DNA of 64,000 nucleotides from Rhabdophis nuchalis (GCA_039707465.1 CM077645.1:58405850-58469849), one strand, 5' to 3'; numbered from the stretch's first letter, positions 21,021 through 33,337 are shown. The notes: generated by a model not told the origin, from the letters alone. Numbers and translations: made by a program.

Positions 21021-24000
21021 TAGCCTTTTTAAGGATAGTATTGTTGCACCAAATGATATAGAAGTTGGTTTGAATGAAAGGGTAGTTCCTTGCAGAATCC
21101 CTATTATATCATAGTGGCTTGAATGAACTTTACCAAGAAATAGACGAAATTTTAAAACTGAAAAATTCTAGATGTGAAAGGAAAATATACAAAAGGGATA
21201 TTTAGAAAGGATATAGGATATGAAGCTTTAAATTCCTTAAAAGTTTTCCTAAAGCAGCAGAATTCTTCAAGATATATACATATATTTTAAGCCTGTTCCC
21301 CTATATTTAATAGTCCTAATGAGCGGGATATCTTGTCATTGAGAATTTAGGTGATATAATATTACATTAGGTAAATGAAAAACTCGGGCTTTGAAAACCA
21401 ATTTTGCATATAAAAATAAATCTGATGTATCAAATCATCAAATTTATTACAGCCTATTATTACAGCATAAAGCACAAGAATAAAATAACATACACCTGTA
21501 ATTATTAATAACATGTTAAAAATACAATAAAATTACATAAAACACACTTCAATAACAGTAGTACAAACTGCAATGACAATCACTAAAATTTATGCTAAAT
21601 TTCAAATGTAGGTAGGACTGATGTCACAAAATTGGCCAACCTAGAAAGATATGCCATTGTTCAGTACAGTTCAAACTTATTTGTAAATCATTTCTTCACT
21701 ACAATTTTATACATGGAATTGTGCCATATCTCAAATTTGAGTTCCAAAATTCATATTTTAACCTGACATATCCTTTCTTCTTCAAAACAATAAATGCATA
21801 TAAAAAAGCACAGCATAAGCAACTTTTAAACAAATTGAAAATAAACAAATTTCATTGTCCAAGAGATAGTTTTTTGATCATGTTAGATTTGCTAGGATAA
21901 CTGTGTTAGGATAATTGTGGTGATTTTTAAAAACAAATAAATGAAGCATGTTGCCAAGCAGTCTCGTTCCTTGCAGACTTTGTTATTTAGTTGCATTCCT
22001 TACTTGGTCTTCCTCCAGGGAAGCAGATTATCCATATCAACTGTGATCATTAAGTTACAGAAAAACAGTCTTATATCAGATGTCATCATTACTGAAACAA
22101 GGGAAAAGAGAAACTAGGCCTCCTGCCCCCAAATTTTAAAAAAGTATTTACTCTATTGCACAGCTCCATTAGGAAAAATATTGCCAAAAAATCACTATAA
22201 ATAACAACCACAGTTGATAAATAGTTGTTACTGGTATTCTTTCCTAATGGCTGATTAACTTTTTCTACAATTAATATGCTTGTATAAGTTCTTGTATTCT
22301 TCTGTACTAGTTTATCTGTTCTCCTTCCATCTGTGGAAATGACCTGAGATCAGTGATGTCCAACTCATCTTTAATATCTTTAACCACATATGGCCAGAAA
22401 ACTCTTTGTTTTTTGCAGAGTCCAAAGAACCGGGTACCAAAATTTTGTAGCCAGGTACCAAATAACAGCAGCATGGCTTACCAACAATTTCCAAGAAGAG
22501 AATGTGATTCTGGTGTGTTAAGCTTTCAATATGTTTAATGCACCAATTATGTGAAAGACACATTTCCAACTCCACAGACCGAGAAACAAATTAGGAGCCC
22601 ATTTCTCTGCTCCCTCCTAATATCCTGTCATTATTGCTAGATACAAAAAGTTTCCCTCTCACACACACCCCACAAAAAAACCAGATAAAAAGATTCTCTG
22701 TGTTATTTTTTTCCATTTTTAATGTTTAAGTTCATGGGACATCATACCCAGTGTAAGATTAAAAATTCCTGTTAAAACAAAGATTGATGCACTAAGTGAT
22801 TCTATTTGATAATGCAACCCATCTCTAAAAAATGTTTTATTAACACAAATGTTGGCCTTTAGGATAAATAAACTTAACTTAATTTATTATTCAATGTTCT
22901 GGATTAAAAAAAAAAAAAAAAGCCTCATAGTTTATATTCCATTTTGTATTTTTACATATCTCGGCATCTTTAATTACAGTGGAATTGATGTAGCAACAAT
23001 AGGCTGCAAGGTCTCATTTTTCAGGAACATTCAGGGCAGTTTATCATTAATTACAGAATACTTAGCATGAAAATGAAATTTACTAGAACTTAGCCTATCT
23101 GAACCAAGAATACATAACTGGCTATCTTCATCTGCTTGCTATTTTATTATTAAGAAGGGAAAGATAGGAAAATGCAAGCCAAGCCTTATATGCTTAAAGA
23201 TGTGCTAATGTACAGTAAAGGTCAGTTACTATGATAATATGAATTGTCCTTGAGATTCATTTATTGATATAGTCTCCACTAATCGCTATAATTTATGATA
23301 ATGTAGGGCATGGTAGCAGTCCACAAAGTGATGTTCTGATACATGTTTAATTAAAAAAACACCAATAAAGCTTGCACAGGAGCAAAGTTTGAGAATCTGT
23401 ACTCCCATAAATCTATAATAATGCAAGAGTCAGACATGCCTATGTGCTTAAAAGAAAAATTGTGACCTCCTAGAAGCTGTCTGTTACAAATGTATTGGGA
23501 CTGAGCACCCCAAGCACCCCAAGGCTGTATTTAGCTATAACAATTTTTAGTCAAAACTTGGGTCTAGACAGCACTTTCATGTATACTAACAGACTAAAAG
23601 AACATTCTGAATAAAACAATTACTTCAACAAGGTCAGGACTTGGTAGTCCAGGGTCAATGAATCACTTTTATGTGGATCCCAGATCTTCTAAAGATTGCC
23701 TATAATGCAGAATAATATACAATTTATTTTTGTTGAGTATAAGGAACAAAACCAATGGGAAAAAATAAAGAAAATTGTAATTTTTTATGGGTTTGTGGTA
23801 TAACCTCAGATATATACATGAGGCAAGCAAGGTCCAAATTTCATAGTTGGGTACTATGTTTGTTAGGATCAAACATAGGTACAAATGAGGATCTTTTACA
23901 GAGAAAAATGAAGGAATAGGGAAGGGGGAGTTGATTAATTAGATGAGTTTCAGTCAGCAGTGTATGGCTCAAGGTCAATCTCAAGATTTCAGCAGAATTC

Positions 24001-24170
24001 ATTTTTCACTGTTTAAGCTTTCTCTAAGCATTTAGGGACAACATTTATCTCACTAACTTTACAAAAAAATTCCCTCAAAAGAAAGAAAAATACAAATTTA
24101 TCTCAAAAGATAAGAAAAAGGCTCCAAAAGCTCAACTCATCCTTTTTCCCTTTTAATAGGCCACCATATC
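21021..24170. other. No recognisable gene
   Basis: About 3 kb of AT-rich DNA. A homopolymer A run of about 16 lies at 22906-22921. No convincing coding frame or repeat family was seen. Confidence 0.5.
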
Positions 24171-24178
24171 CTCTACAG

Positions 24179-24350
24179 CAGTGGTTCTCAACCTTCCCAA
24201 TGCCGCGAGCCTTTAATACAGTTCCTCATGTGGTGGTGTTTCGGTTCCTAAGACCCTCAAAAAATGTGTTTTCTGATGGTCTTAGGCGACCCCTGGGAAA
24301 GGGTCGTTCGACCCCCAAAGGGGTCCCGACCCACAGGTTGAGAACCATTG
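24179..24350. mobile_element. SPIN-like nonautonomous hAT transposon (172 bp)
   Basis: Ends CAGTGGTTCTCAACCT and its inverse (aggttgagaaccattg), enclosing ggtcttaggcgacccctgg, gggtcgttcgacccccaaag and tttaatacagttcctcatg. These are the remembered features of the SPIN family of hAT transposons. Flanks ctctacag and ttctacag (24171-24178, 24351-24358) are an 8-bp target duplication with one mismatch. No transposase; most of the interior is deleted. Confidence 0.82.
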
Positions 24351-24569
24351 TTCTACAGCCTTTGTCTACCAATGGCATCAGCAACACAAGAACAACAAGA
24401 ACAAAGGTATGGCACCTGGATAACAAAATGTTATTAGCAACTGACCAACATTGACATTTGACATTTCCCCACATGTTGTTTACTGGAGTTGTCATGAATT
24501 TGGACCACTCGACAGCTGTATAATTACAAACTATGTTTCTGCTTCATTCGTTGTTTTTTACCTACTGTT

Positions 24570-24640
24570 CTACCTACCTACCTACCTACATACATATGTA
24601 TATATATATGATGACCCAGTTCTATTACTTTTGCTTTGGC

Positions 24641-24735
<95 letters not shown>
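24570..24735 (+). repeat. CTAC/TA/(TC)n microsatellite cluster
   Basis: A ctac run (about 24570-24592), a short ta run (24598-24609) and a long (TC)n run (24645-24733). The serine/leucine-rich open frames are artefacts. Confidence 0.95.
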
Positions 24736-25062
24736 ATTTTGATATCAGAAAGGTTTATATTAGATTTGTTTATATTCTCTGGATCTGCAAAAAGCCCAGT
24801 GTACATGGAGTCAAATAAGGACATTTTATCATGATGGTTCTCTTGTGTTCCTAGCCTGTCCAGTTGCAGGCTATTTCCTTGATAAGAGTATTGTTTTCTT
24901 CCTGTGGTGTTTATGAGATCCTCACAAAATAATATCATCATGGAGAAATAGATTGTTTAAAAGACAATCAACATGTCTAAATTCAGATACATTTGTAAGA
25001 GAGGTTTCCAATGGGAGTTTCAGAATTTGTATATTTCCACATCAAAATAATCATATTAGTTA

Positions 25063-25283
25063 TTAACCAGCCACTTTAATGTGTGTTGATGCTGCACTAT
25101 TCTCGGGCAACAATGCCTTCCCAATAATAACAATACCACCAGCCAGGGATTTTGCTAAACTGGCTGCGCTGCTGAAACTAGATGCTATGCACTGTAATGG
25201 ATCGCCATCTACATACAGAGAATGATGGGGAGAACCTGAGTGATTAGTCAAATTACTTGGAAGGCCACCTAGTGCCCCAGTTT
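25063..25283 (-). other. Exon-like open frame of unknown origin
   Basis: On the minus strand an open frame of about 74 codons runs from the edge of the hAT insertion at 25292 to a stop at 25063. It contains GALGGLPSNLTNHSGS, VDGDPLQCIASSFSSAAS, and ends STHIKVAG. The mixed composition is unlike the low-complexity frames elsewhere. An AG (gatgcag) at its upstream edge could be a splice acceptor but coincides with the hAT target duplication. I do not recognise the protein. It may be a chance frame or a pseudogene fragment. Confidence 0.25.
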
Positions 25284-25795
25284 GTCTGCATCAGAGGTGA
25301 GTTCCTACCTATTCAGTTGGGTAGGTGAATAGGTAGTAACTCTAGCAGACACTATTCTCAGGGTCTGTGCCATCTTGGTTTTCTGTTCTGCACATGCACA
25401 GAACAATCTTCATGGAAAATGTAATTTCCCCCTTTTTTTAATGTTGTGCGCATGCACAGACTGTTTTAAGTGCAAATGCCCTGCCCACCCACCTCACTCA
25501 GTCACTCCTTACCTACTGAGTGGCTCTACCACCTAAGCTGCCACATGATGCCTGCCCTGTGCCCCAACTGAGCTGCCTCTTCTTCCTGCCTACAGGTAAG
25601 TATCTCTAGTCTCCCCCACCCCACAGTGCTTGCTGCGCCCCCCCCCATCCCCACTGGGCTTGCAACCTTCCCTTCCAGGATCTCCACCAGCCCCATTATG
25701 TCTCCCAGCAGGCTTTAGGGAGGCCTACTAGGCCCAAAATAGAGTGTGGGGGAGGGATGCCTCCTCACCATTTGCAGATCCCCAACTGCATGGAG

Positions 25796-25924
25796 CAGAG
25801 GTCTGCAAACTTGGCAACTTTTAAGACTTGTGGACTTCAACTCCCAGAATTCAACTCTGCTGGCTAGAGAATTCTGGGAGTTGAAGTCCACAAGTGTTAA
25901 AGTTGCCAAGTTTGAAGACCTCTG
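25796..25924. mobile_element. Palindromic hAT-type MITE (129 bp)
   Basis: Near-perfect palindrome with ends CAGAGGTCTGCAAACTTGGC and the inverse. Arms contain gacttgtggacttcaactcc. Flanked by identical 8-bp duplications GCATGGAG (25788-25795 and 25925-25932). The centre has agaattc on both sides of gctggct. Same family as 1928-2030. Confidence 0.93.
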
Positions 25925-26129
25925 GCATGGAGTTGAGAACTTATTGAAAGTGCGGCTAGCTATCCTTGCTTAGGCTAAGCTAATCAATAGTAGAAGAAGA
26001 GAGGGAGGTAAGGAAGGGAAAGTGAATGTGATATGGATGGATAGAGGGAGGGAGACAGAGAAAAAGGAGAGGAAGGAAGGACCACAAACCTGGCACTAGA
26101 CACAGTTTCAGATGATGCTTTGAAACAGC

Positions 26130-26205
26130 ACACAATCCAGGACTGGAAGGGACCACAGAGGTCATCTAGTCCAACCACCTATTGCAGCAGGAAACCTTAT
26201 ATCAT
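26130..26205 (-). mobile_element. CR1 LINE 3' tip
   Basis: Plus strand reads ggactggaagggaccacaga then ggtcatctagtccaaccacc, the reverse of the conserved CR1 3' UTR end. It is a very short 5'-truncated copy inside the hAT element. Confidence 0.75.
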
Positions 26206-26513
26206 TTGGTTATTTTAGTGCCTCTAACACAGAGGAGAAATTCCCAGAAATCCCCAGCCATTGCCAACTTCTCCCCCCTAGTAAAAAAAAACAACCTAGA
26301 GCAAAAATATCATGCAGTATTAAAAAGAATAGAAATGGGGGCTACTGTGTATTGCTAAGTTGGCAAAATGGACACTAAATTGGCCATCCCCACCCAGTCA
26401 CATGACTGCCAAACCACTCCTACGCAGTCACATGACTGCCAAGCCATGCCCACAAAATAAGCCCACAGAACTAGTAGTAAAAAAAAAATTTGAAACCCAT
26501 CACTGGTCTACAT

Positions 26514-28391
26514 CCTCAAGACATCAGTAAGTTTTGTCCTTCTCTGAGTATATTACATTTCAGTGATTAATTTGGATTCTTAAGCAAGTTATAAACATGT
26601 TTTCACTGTACTTGAAAAAAAATCCACTTTCTTATAGTTTAGAAGGATGCTAAAATATGTTATTTAATCATCTTTTAAATGTTTTAATTCAGTGTCACTC
26701 TTATGGGGGGAATTGCAGTTTAATAGGGTATAGTTTGAGATGGTTTTATAGTGCTTCAATGTAATTACAGGTATCAATGCTACACCATCCCATTCCCTTT
26801 ATAATTACATCCTTGAGTAGCTGATCAGATTATTTGTATTATTTTATTTTATTTTGCAGTTTGAAATGTTGGAGCTCTTTAGATTGCTTCCTCTTTCTCA
26901 GGATGAGTTCATATATTACAAAGTTAACAGGTACAATTGATGTGCGTGTGTGTGCGCGCACACACACTGTTTACAAAAGTATACATATTGCCCACCAATG
27001 TGCCATGCTTATTTGACAAGAAAACTTTCCTCTGTTAAATAGCATTTTAACAATAAAGGCATACAGCATAAGCAAATACTGCCAAAAAGCAATTGCCATC
27101 TTCCTGTTTTAACAGCAACATGCTTCAGAAGGATCAAGGATACCAGCATATTTTCTGATGACATTTCTTTGCCTAAATTTATTGGAACTCATTACTGCGA
27201 AGTTTTCAGTTCCAATATACCAAAACCCTTTTTTATATGAAGCTTCCTTTTCTTTAGATGTCTTCTTTAGACTTCACTGTCTTCTGTTTATGTGAACATA
27301 TTCTGTTTCTTTGTATGCTGGCAGGAACTCAAAATCATTCAAACATTCAAAAGAGCATCTTTTTAAAGGTGTACACATGAAATCTTAGGCATAACTTACT
27401 CTTGTTGTAATATTCTTTATTGAGAGGGGGATATTCTTAGGACAAAAGGCACTCATTTGGAACTTTGTTATTTTACATCTTACCTCAGCAAACATCTCAT
27501 GCGAGTTCATTTTATTAAGGATTTAAAATCTATTAATGAACGCATCACTATAAGACAGCCAATAGAGATAATTAATGGAATTTGGAAGGGCAATTTGACA
27601 GTTGAATATAAAGAAATCTGTAACAATATTGTCTTTAATTCAAGAGGTTATACTAGCCTGAAAACTGAACAAGAAGAAACAGTTGTTGGTTTTTTTGTTG
27701 ATGTTTCCGTAAGAAATAAAAATGAAGGTTGTGACTCAAATAGTTGTTCTATGTTTAGTGTGATCAGATCTGGGCTGATTCTAGATCCTCCTATGTGTCA
27801 ATAACAGGATAGAGAAAACTACTTCTTGCACCCTTCTAATAGCCAATTGCAACCCCAAGCCAAGCTTTGATTGTATATTCAAGCAGGCATATTCAGGCAT
27901 GTTTCTGCCTGAAAGCAACTAACAGGTTTACAGCAATTGCAAGCTTATTGAGGCCCAAAATAAAAAGTCAAAGGATTTTGGTAATATTCCTATTTCCTCT
28001 GGTGGGAAAGAATGATATTTTGTTAGCTTCATATAGGATAAGGAAAAGACTGAAACAAAGGAGAAAGCAAGAATAGCAACTGGAAACAATCAATATGGAA
28101 GATGGTCAGTATTTCTGAAACGTAGTCATCGGCCTTATTAAGAAAGACTTTTGATTGACAATTGCTATTAGAAAGAACAGGAAGTTCCTGTTCATATTGT
28201 ATGGTGTAAAAGTAGTGTATGTCTAAGTTTTGTGTGAGTGTATTTTACATGTTTGAAAATTTAAAAAAAAATTAAAAAAAGAAATAGACTTTTAGTGTTA
28301 ATTGGGGAGGGGGTGACACTTTATAACAGAAGACAGACCTGTCCATATGGGATGCAAGTCAATGATTTGCTAGGCAAACAAGCTTTGCAGA
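26514..28391. other. No recognisable gene; Z-DNA-prone palindrome
   Basis: AT-rich DNA. At 26946-26967 a perfect 22-bp palindrome of alternating GT and CG/CA steps occurs. The stretch at 27980-28285 ends in an A-rich run and could be a LINE 3' end, but I cannot assign it. The 115-codon open frame at 27457-27804 has no ATG and no resemblance to a known family. Confidence 0.4.
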
Positions 28392-28405
28392 AATGAGCAA
28401 GATAA

Positions 28406-28995
28406 TACCAAAGGTCCTTTTTCAAGAGGCAATTGGACTTCCTTCTTTATCTTTGAAGATGTTCCACTTCTCATCTAAGAAGCTTCTTTAGCTCAGACTG
28501 GATGGTGAGGAATGGAAGGATTTATATTCCTTGCAGACAGCTAGTCATTTGCATTTTTTTAGAGTCATTGAAACCATTTGGAGATTTATCTGTGTCCTCA
28601 GAGTCACCTGAGTAGTGCAAATGGGCATGGAACCTTCTTGCAACTGCAGAAAGGACTGTGTTGTAGGCTGGAGATAGATGATGTCTTATCCCTTCCCTCT
28701 GTTGAAAGAGAGAGCTGTTAAGTTTTGACATTCATGGCCTCTTTGATCCCTCTTTCAAATGAGTGGTCCTCTCTGTCCATAATATGGACTTTGTTGTCTT
28801 CAAAAGAGTGATTTTTGTCTTTTAAATGCAAATGAACTGCCGAATCCTTCCATTCCCCACCATCCAATCAGAGCTGAAGAAGCTTCTTGGATGAAAGGTG
28901 AAATATCTTCAAAGAAAAACCAGAAAATCCAGTTGCCTCTTGAAAAAGTACCTTTGGGATGACCATGACCAGGATGACTGAAAATCTCCATAGAC
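28406..28995. mobile_element. Penelope-like element, inverted-structure insertion
   Basis: A 14-bp duplication AATGAGCAAGATAA flanks the unit (28392-28405 and 28996-29009), so it arrived as one insertion. The left part (about 28406-28850) is in minus orientation: the C-terminal end of the Penelope GIY-YIG endonuclease region, then the 3' terminal repeat. The right part (about 28850-28995) is the same terminal repeat in plus orientation (gctgaagaagcttcttgga, agttgcctcttgaaaaag). Both outer ends are therefore 3' terminal sequence. Such inverted, truncated arrangements are known in Penelope-like elements. Confidence 0.85.
28522..28850 (-). pseudogene. Penelope-like polyprotein C-terminus
   Basis: Minus-strand frames read DSAVHLHLKDKNHSFED, then DREDHSFERGIKEAMNVKT, then a stop and, in a shifted frame, QREGIRHHLSPAYNTVLS. 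These match the conserved end of vertebrate Penelope-like proteins (HLK, HSFED, DRE, WFERGVKEAI, GGLRHxLSPxYNAVL) after the GIY-YIG endonuclease. One stop or frameshift breaks it, and the RT lies outside the inserted fragment. Confidence 0.8.
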
Positions 28996-29009
28996 AATGA
29001 GCAAGATAA

Positions 29010-30300
29010 CAGTCTGACTTACTGTGCATTAATAATGAACTTCTGGCACAAGATGGGTTATTTTTCATAAGTACTGTACTCATATTTTTCCTCTATCCTA
29101 TGAAGGTTGGTGATTAAAATATTGAAGTAAAGGCTCCAGAGAAAAAGTGGTGTTACTGTAAAAGGAAATAAAGTTACTACTGCAATAGGGCTTGTTAAGT
29201 CACTCAGTTAAAAAAAAACCCCAGCAATAACATTGGTCTGTACAATTTGTGGCATTTATTTCCTATGTACAATAGTCCAGAGTATGAGAAATAAATTAGT
29301 TCAGTTTGAACTCTTAGTATAGTAAGGTGCATCTGGTTTCTTGATGACCAAACTGAAAGATACAATTTGTGCAAAAGGAGCAGAAGCAATAAAAAGAGAG
29401 GAAGACTTGCCATTGTATGCTCGATGTCGAAACAAATAATCTTGGCAACACTTTAAAGAGCATCTGAATTAAATTAAGTAGAATAACTAATAAAAATAAT
29501 ATTTCACTGTCTATTAAGATGTCTAACCAGACATGTATGATGCTTTTTCAAGGCAAACCACAGATATTTCAGTCAGTCATGAATTAATAGGGATGTGGTT
29601 CTTTGTCTAATACCTGTTGGGAAACATATTCTACAAAAATAGTCCTGCCAAGAATTCTTGCTGCTCCTTCGCGGAGCAGAGGAAAGCAGCAAAAGGTCAG
29701 CTATTCTTGACTTCATGTTAATCAGCGGAAATGATTTAGTCAAGAATTTAAAATAAGGGCTTTGCAGGAAAGCAAACATGTTATGTTGAGATTCCTATAT
29801 TTAAGTAAAAGACTAAAGCTGGATGTAATTGAAATTTTAAAAAATCCAGAAGCTCGGTTATTATTAGTAGATTTCTGGTAGGAAAAACGAGTGAGAAAAA
29901 GAATTCAAGACCAGTGGGAGTTCCTAGAATAGGATACACCAAAAGCATAATTGCAAATAATTCAAATCAGAATAGAAATAAAGACGACAATAACATTAAG
30001 AAGATGAAAAACAAAAACTCAGAATAAGCTGAGATTGGTTAATATTCCAAAGAACACAAAGGTTTTCTTTAGATATATTTAAAACAATAGAAAAGGGAGG
30101 GGGGAATCAATTAAGAAACACTTCAATGAATAGAAATCCAAAACAAAACTACTTAATTTCTATTTGAACCAAATATACCAAGATATTAGGTTTTTCCACC
30201 AAGGGACTAAGAAGGGGCAACATTGAAATTTGAAGTTGTCATAAACAATGTTATATAGATATGTTTTAATCAGTAATATCCAACATTCTACATAAACAGG
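29010..30300. other. No recognisable feature
   Basis: AT-rich DNA without a recognised gene or repeat family. Confidence 0.5.
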
Positions 30301-30307
30301 CATTGTG

Positions 30308-30361
30308 TTTCTATCTGTCTGTCTGTCTTCCAGCTATGTAGCTGACAGTTGAAGAATATTA

Positions 30362-30428
<67 letters not shown>

Positions 30429-30430
30429 GC
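30308..30430 (+). repeat. (CTGT)n microsatellite
   Basis: A short CTGT run (about 30310-30327), then a long uninterrupted one (about 30363-30429). Confidence 0.95.
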
Positions 30431-30658
30431 TTTTATCTAGACAGTTATCTTCTTCTATCAGGCACAAAAGACCAGGACCACACGTGAAGTTCCAATTAAA
30501 CTGATTTATTACTCACCTACGCCCAGTGGTGGGTTTCAAATTTTTTAGAACCTACTCTGTAGGTGTGGCCTATTTTGTGGGCGTGGCTTGGCAGTCATGT
30601 GACAGGGTGGGAGTGGCCACCTTTTAAAATGTGGTGAAACTCATTTAACAACGCTCTT

Positions 30659-33289
30659 CATTTCATTTCATTTTTTCATTTTATTACATTTATATCCCGC
30701 CCTTCTCCACAGAGGACCCAGGGCGGCGCACAGGAAATTTAAAAAACATACACAATAGAAGATAGACAAATAATTTAAAATATATATTAAATAATCCCCA
30801 ATCCTGTGCTAAAAACCAATTATTAAAAACCCAATTTAAAACTTTTCTAAAAGTCCCCATGGGAGGTTAGGCTAGGCCGGCTTGATGGAAAAAATATGTC
30901 TTTAAACATTTGCGGAAGAGGCGGAGGTCAGTGATGGTCCGGAGTTCAGGGGGTAGGTCGTTCCAAAGGGCAGGGCCCGCCACAGAGAAGGCTCTTCCCC
31001 TGGGTGTCGCCAGTCGGCATTGTCCGGCCGACGGCACCCTGAGAAGGCCCTCTCTGTGGGAGCGGATCGGTCTAAGGGATGTATGGGGCAGGAGACGGTC
31101 TCGCATATAACTAGGCCCCGAGCCATGGAGCGCTTTAAAGATGGTCGTCAGAACCTTGAAGCGCACCCGAAAGACCACAGGAAGCCAATGCAGCTCGCGC
31201 AGGATTGGTGTTATATGGGAGCTTCTGGTGGCTCCCGTAATTACCCGCGCGGCTGCGTTTTGGACTAGCTGTAGCTTTCGAGTGCACCTCAAGGGAAGCC
31301 CCATGTAGAGAGCATTACAGTAGTCGAGACGGGACGTCACGAGAGCTTGAGTGACTGTGCAAAGGGCAGCCCGGTCCAGTAAGGGGCGCAATTGGCGCAT
31401 CAGGCGTACCTGATGAAACGCCCCCCTGGCCACGGCCGTCACATGGTCCTCCAAGGACAGCCGGGAATCCAGGAGGACACCCAAATTGGGCGCCCTCTCC
31501 ACGGGGGCCAGTGTTTCGCCCCCAATGGCCAGAGTTGGAGTAATCTGGCTGAACCGGGGTGCCGGAAACCACAGCCACTCAGTCTTGGCAGGGTTGAGCT
31601 TGAGTTTGTTACCACCCATCCAGATCCGTACGGCTTCCAAACACCGGGACAGCACTTCGGCGGCATCGTTGGGGTGGTCTGGGGTGGATATGTACAGCTG
31701 GGTGTCGTCAGCGTACAGATGGTACTCCACCCCAAAACCACGGATGATCTCACCCAGCGGCTTCATATATGTGTTAAACAGGAGGGGCGAGAGGACTGAC
31801 CCCTGAGGAACCCCACATAAGAGGGGTCTCGAGGTCGACCTCTGCCCTCCCGTCAACACATATTGCGACCGACCAGAGAGGTAGGATGAGAACCACCGCA
31901 AAACGGTGCCTCCCAGCCCCAACCCCCCCAGTCGGTGCAATAGGATACCATGGTCGATGGTATCAAAAGCCGCCGAGAGGTCTAATAGGACTAGGATAGA
32001 GGAATACCCTCTATCCCGCGCCCTCCAGAGATCATCAACCAACGCGACCAATGCCGTCTCGGTACTGTGACCGGGTCGGAAGCCGGACTGGCGCGGGTCT
32101 AGATAATCAACTTCCTCCAGGTGTTGTGGAAACTGTTGGGCTACCACACTCTCAACAACCTTCACCAGAAAGTGAAGGTTGGAGACTGGACGATAGTTCT
32201 CTAGTAAAGCTGGGTCCTGGGACGGCTTCTTGAGGAGGGGCTGCCTCTTTCAAGACGGCAGGCAAGGACCCCTCACTCAAAGATGCGTTGACAATGCCCT
32301 GGAGCCAGCCTCGTGTCGTCTCCCAGGATGCCAGTACAAGCCAGGAGGGACACGGGTCCAATAAACATGTGGTCGCTCTAAGTTTCCTTGACAGCCTGTC
32401 CATATCCTCGGTGGTAACAAAGTCAAACTCCTCCCAAGCAGGAACCTCAAGACTAGCCTCGGACAGTCCCACAGGACCACTGTCGATGGAGGGTAGCTCA
32501 TTCCGAATCCGAGTGATTTTCTCCTGCAGATAAATCCCAAATTCCTCTGCTCGCCCTTGTAGAGGGGCTTCCCGCGGCCTCTGGTGAAGGAGGGAGGGGG
32601 TCACCCCAAACAGGGCGGCAGGGCGGTTATCTGCGGATGCAATTAGGGTGGCACAATACTCACGTTTGGCCACCCTTATCGCCACTAAGTAAGCCCTAAT
32701 ATGGGTTCTCACTAGTGTTCGGTCGGCTTCGGAGCGAGAGGATCTCCATCTGCTCTCTAGGCGTCTCTTGTGGCGTTTCATCCCCCGAAGCTCCTCAGTA
32801 AACCAGGGAGCCTGGGTGATTCGTCGCCGCAAGAGAGGCCGCAAGGGCGCGACTCGGTCCAAGGCCCCCGTGGCCGCACTTAACCATGCGGCCACTAGGT
32901 CCTCAGTCGAGTCGCGGGGCAGGATCACAGGAATTGGCCCAAGCTCCCTCTGGAACCTTTCCGGGTCCATTAGAAGCCTGGGGCGGAACCATCTAGGAGT
33001 GTCCGGTTCCGCCTCCCCGCGGTGAGGTGGAGCGATTGGAAAGTCCAGCCGGAGGAGAGCGTGATCTGTCCATGACAAGGGAGTGATGACTAAGTCCCCT
33101 ATTCCCAGATCGCGACTCCACTGTCCCGAGACAAAGATGAGATCCAGTGTGTTCCCCCCCTCGTGAGTGGGACCTAAAACTACCTGGGTCAGGTCCATGG
33201 CCGTCATGGAGGCCATGAACTCCCGAGCTGCTCCAGAGGCTTCGCCCACCGACGGCAAGTTAAAGTCCCCCATGACTACCAGTCTGGGT
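30659..33289 (-). mobile_element. L2 LINE, 2.6 kb, 5'-truncated in the endonuclease
   Basis: Inserted in the hAT element with a 6-bp repeat GCTCTT at both ends (30653-30658 and 33290-33295). It contains the end of the endonuclease, the full RT and C-terminal region, then a 3' UTR ending tgcgccgccctgggtcctct, gggcgggatataaat and an attt/gaaat tail. The protein is of the L2 clade by LDLSAAFDTIDH, YADDTQLYIS and LQLVQNAAARVITG. It is the most complete of five L2 copies here and well preserved, suggesting moderate age. Confidence 0.92.
30867..33273 (-). pseudogene. L2 ORF2 (endonuclease end, RT), one frameshift
   Basis: Upstream frame 32152-33273 starts MGDFNLPSVGE (GDFN endonuclease motif) and includes NTLDLIFVSG and SWTDHALLRLDF, the last catalytic blocks of the APE-type endonuclease. 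Downstream frame 30867-32165 (432 codons) holds the RT: RQSGFRPGHSTETAL, LDLSAAFDTIDH, GVPQGSVLSPLLFN, YADD at residues 151-154, then LPPELR near the end. The two frames join at about 32240 by a single 1-base-type shift (after VLKEAA). Otherwise open, so inactivation here is minimal apart from 5' truncation. Confidence 0.92.
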
Positions 33290-33337
33290 GCTCTTGCTTA
33301 GCAACCAAAATTTTGGACTCAATTGTGATGATAAATT

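Larger units (their letters stand above)
25292..26505. mobile_element. CAGTGGTGGG-family hAT element with nested insertions
   Basis: Left end CAGAGGTGAGTTCCTACC and right end (inverse) CAGTGATGGGTTTCAAA. Flanks gtctgcat (25284-25291) and gtctacat (26506-26513) form an 8-bp duplication with one mismatch, as in hAT. The interior is non-coding: repeated cagtcacatgactgccaa units near the right end, GA-rich DNA, a palindromic MITE (25796-25924) and a CR1 end (about 26130-26205). Related elements are at 30524-33584, 33999 and 59169. Confidence 0.78.

Noticed and set aside
24582..24941. 119-codon minus-strand frame with RERERE
   Set aside because: Translation of the (TC)n microsatellite.
27457..27804. 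115-codon open frame as a possible host gene
   Set aside because: No ATG at its start, no recognised motif, AT-rich composition like the surrounding DNA.
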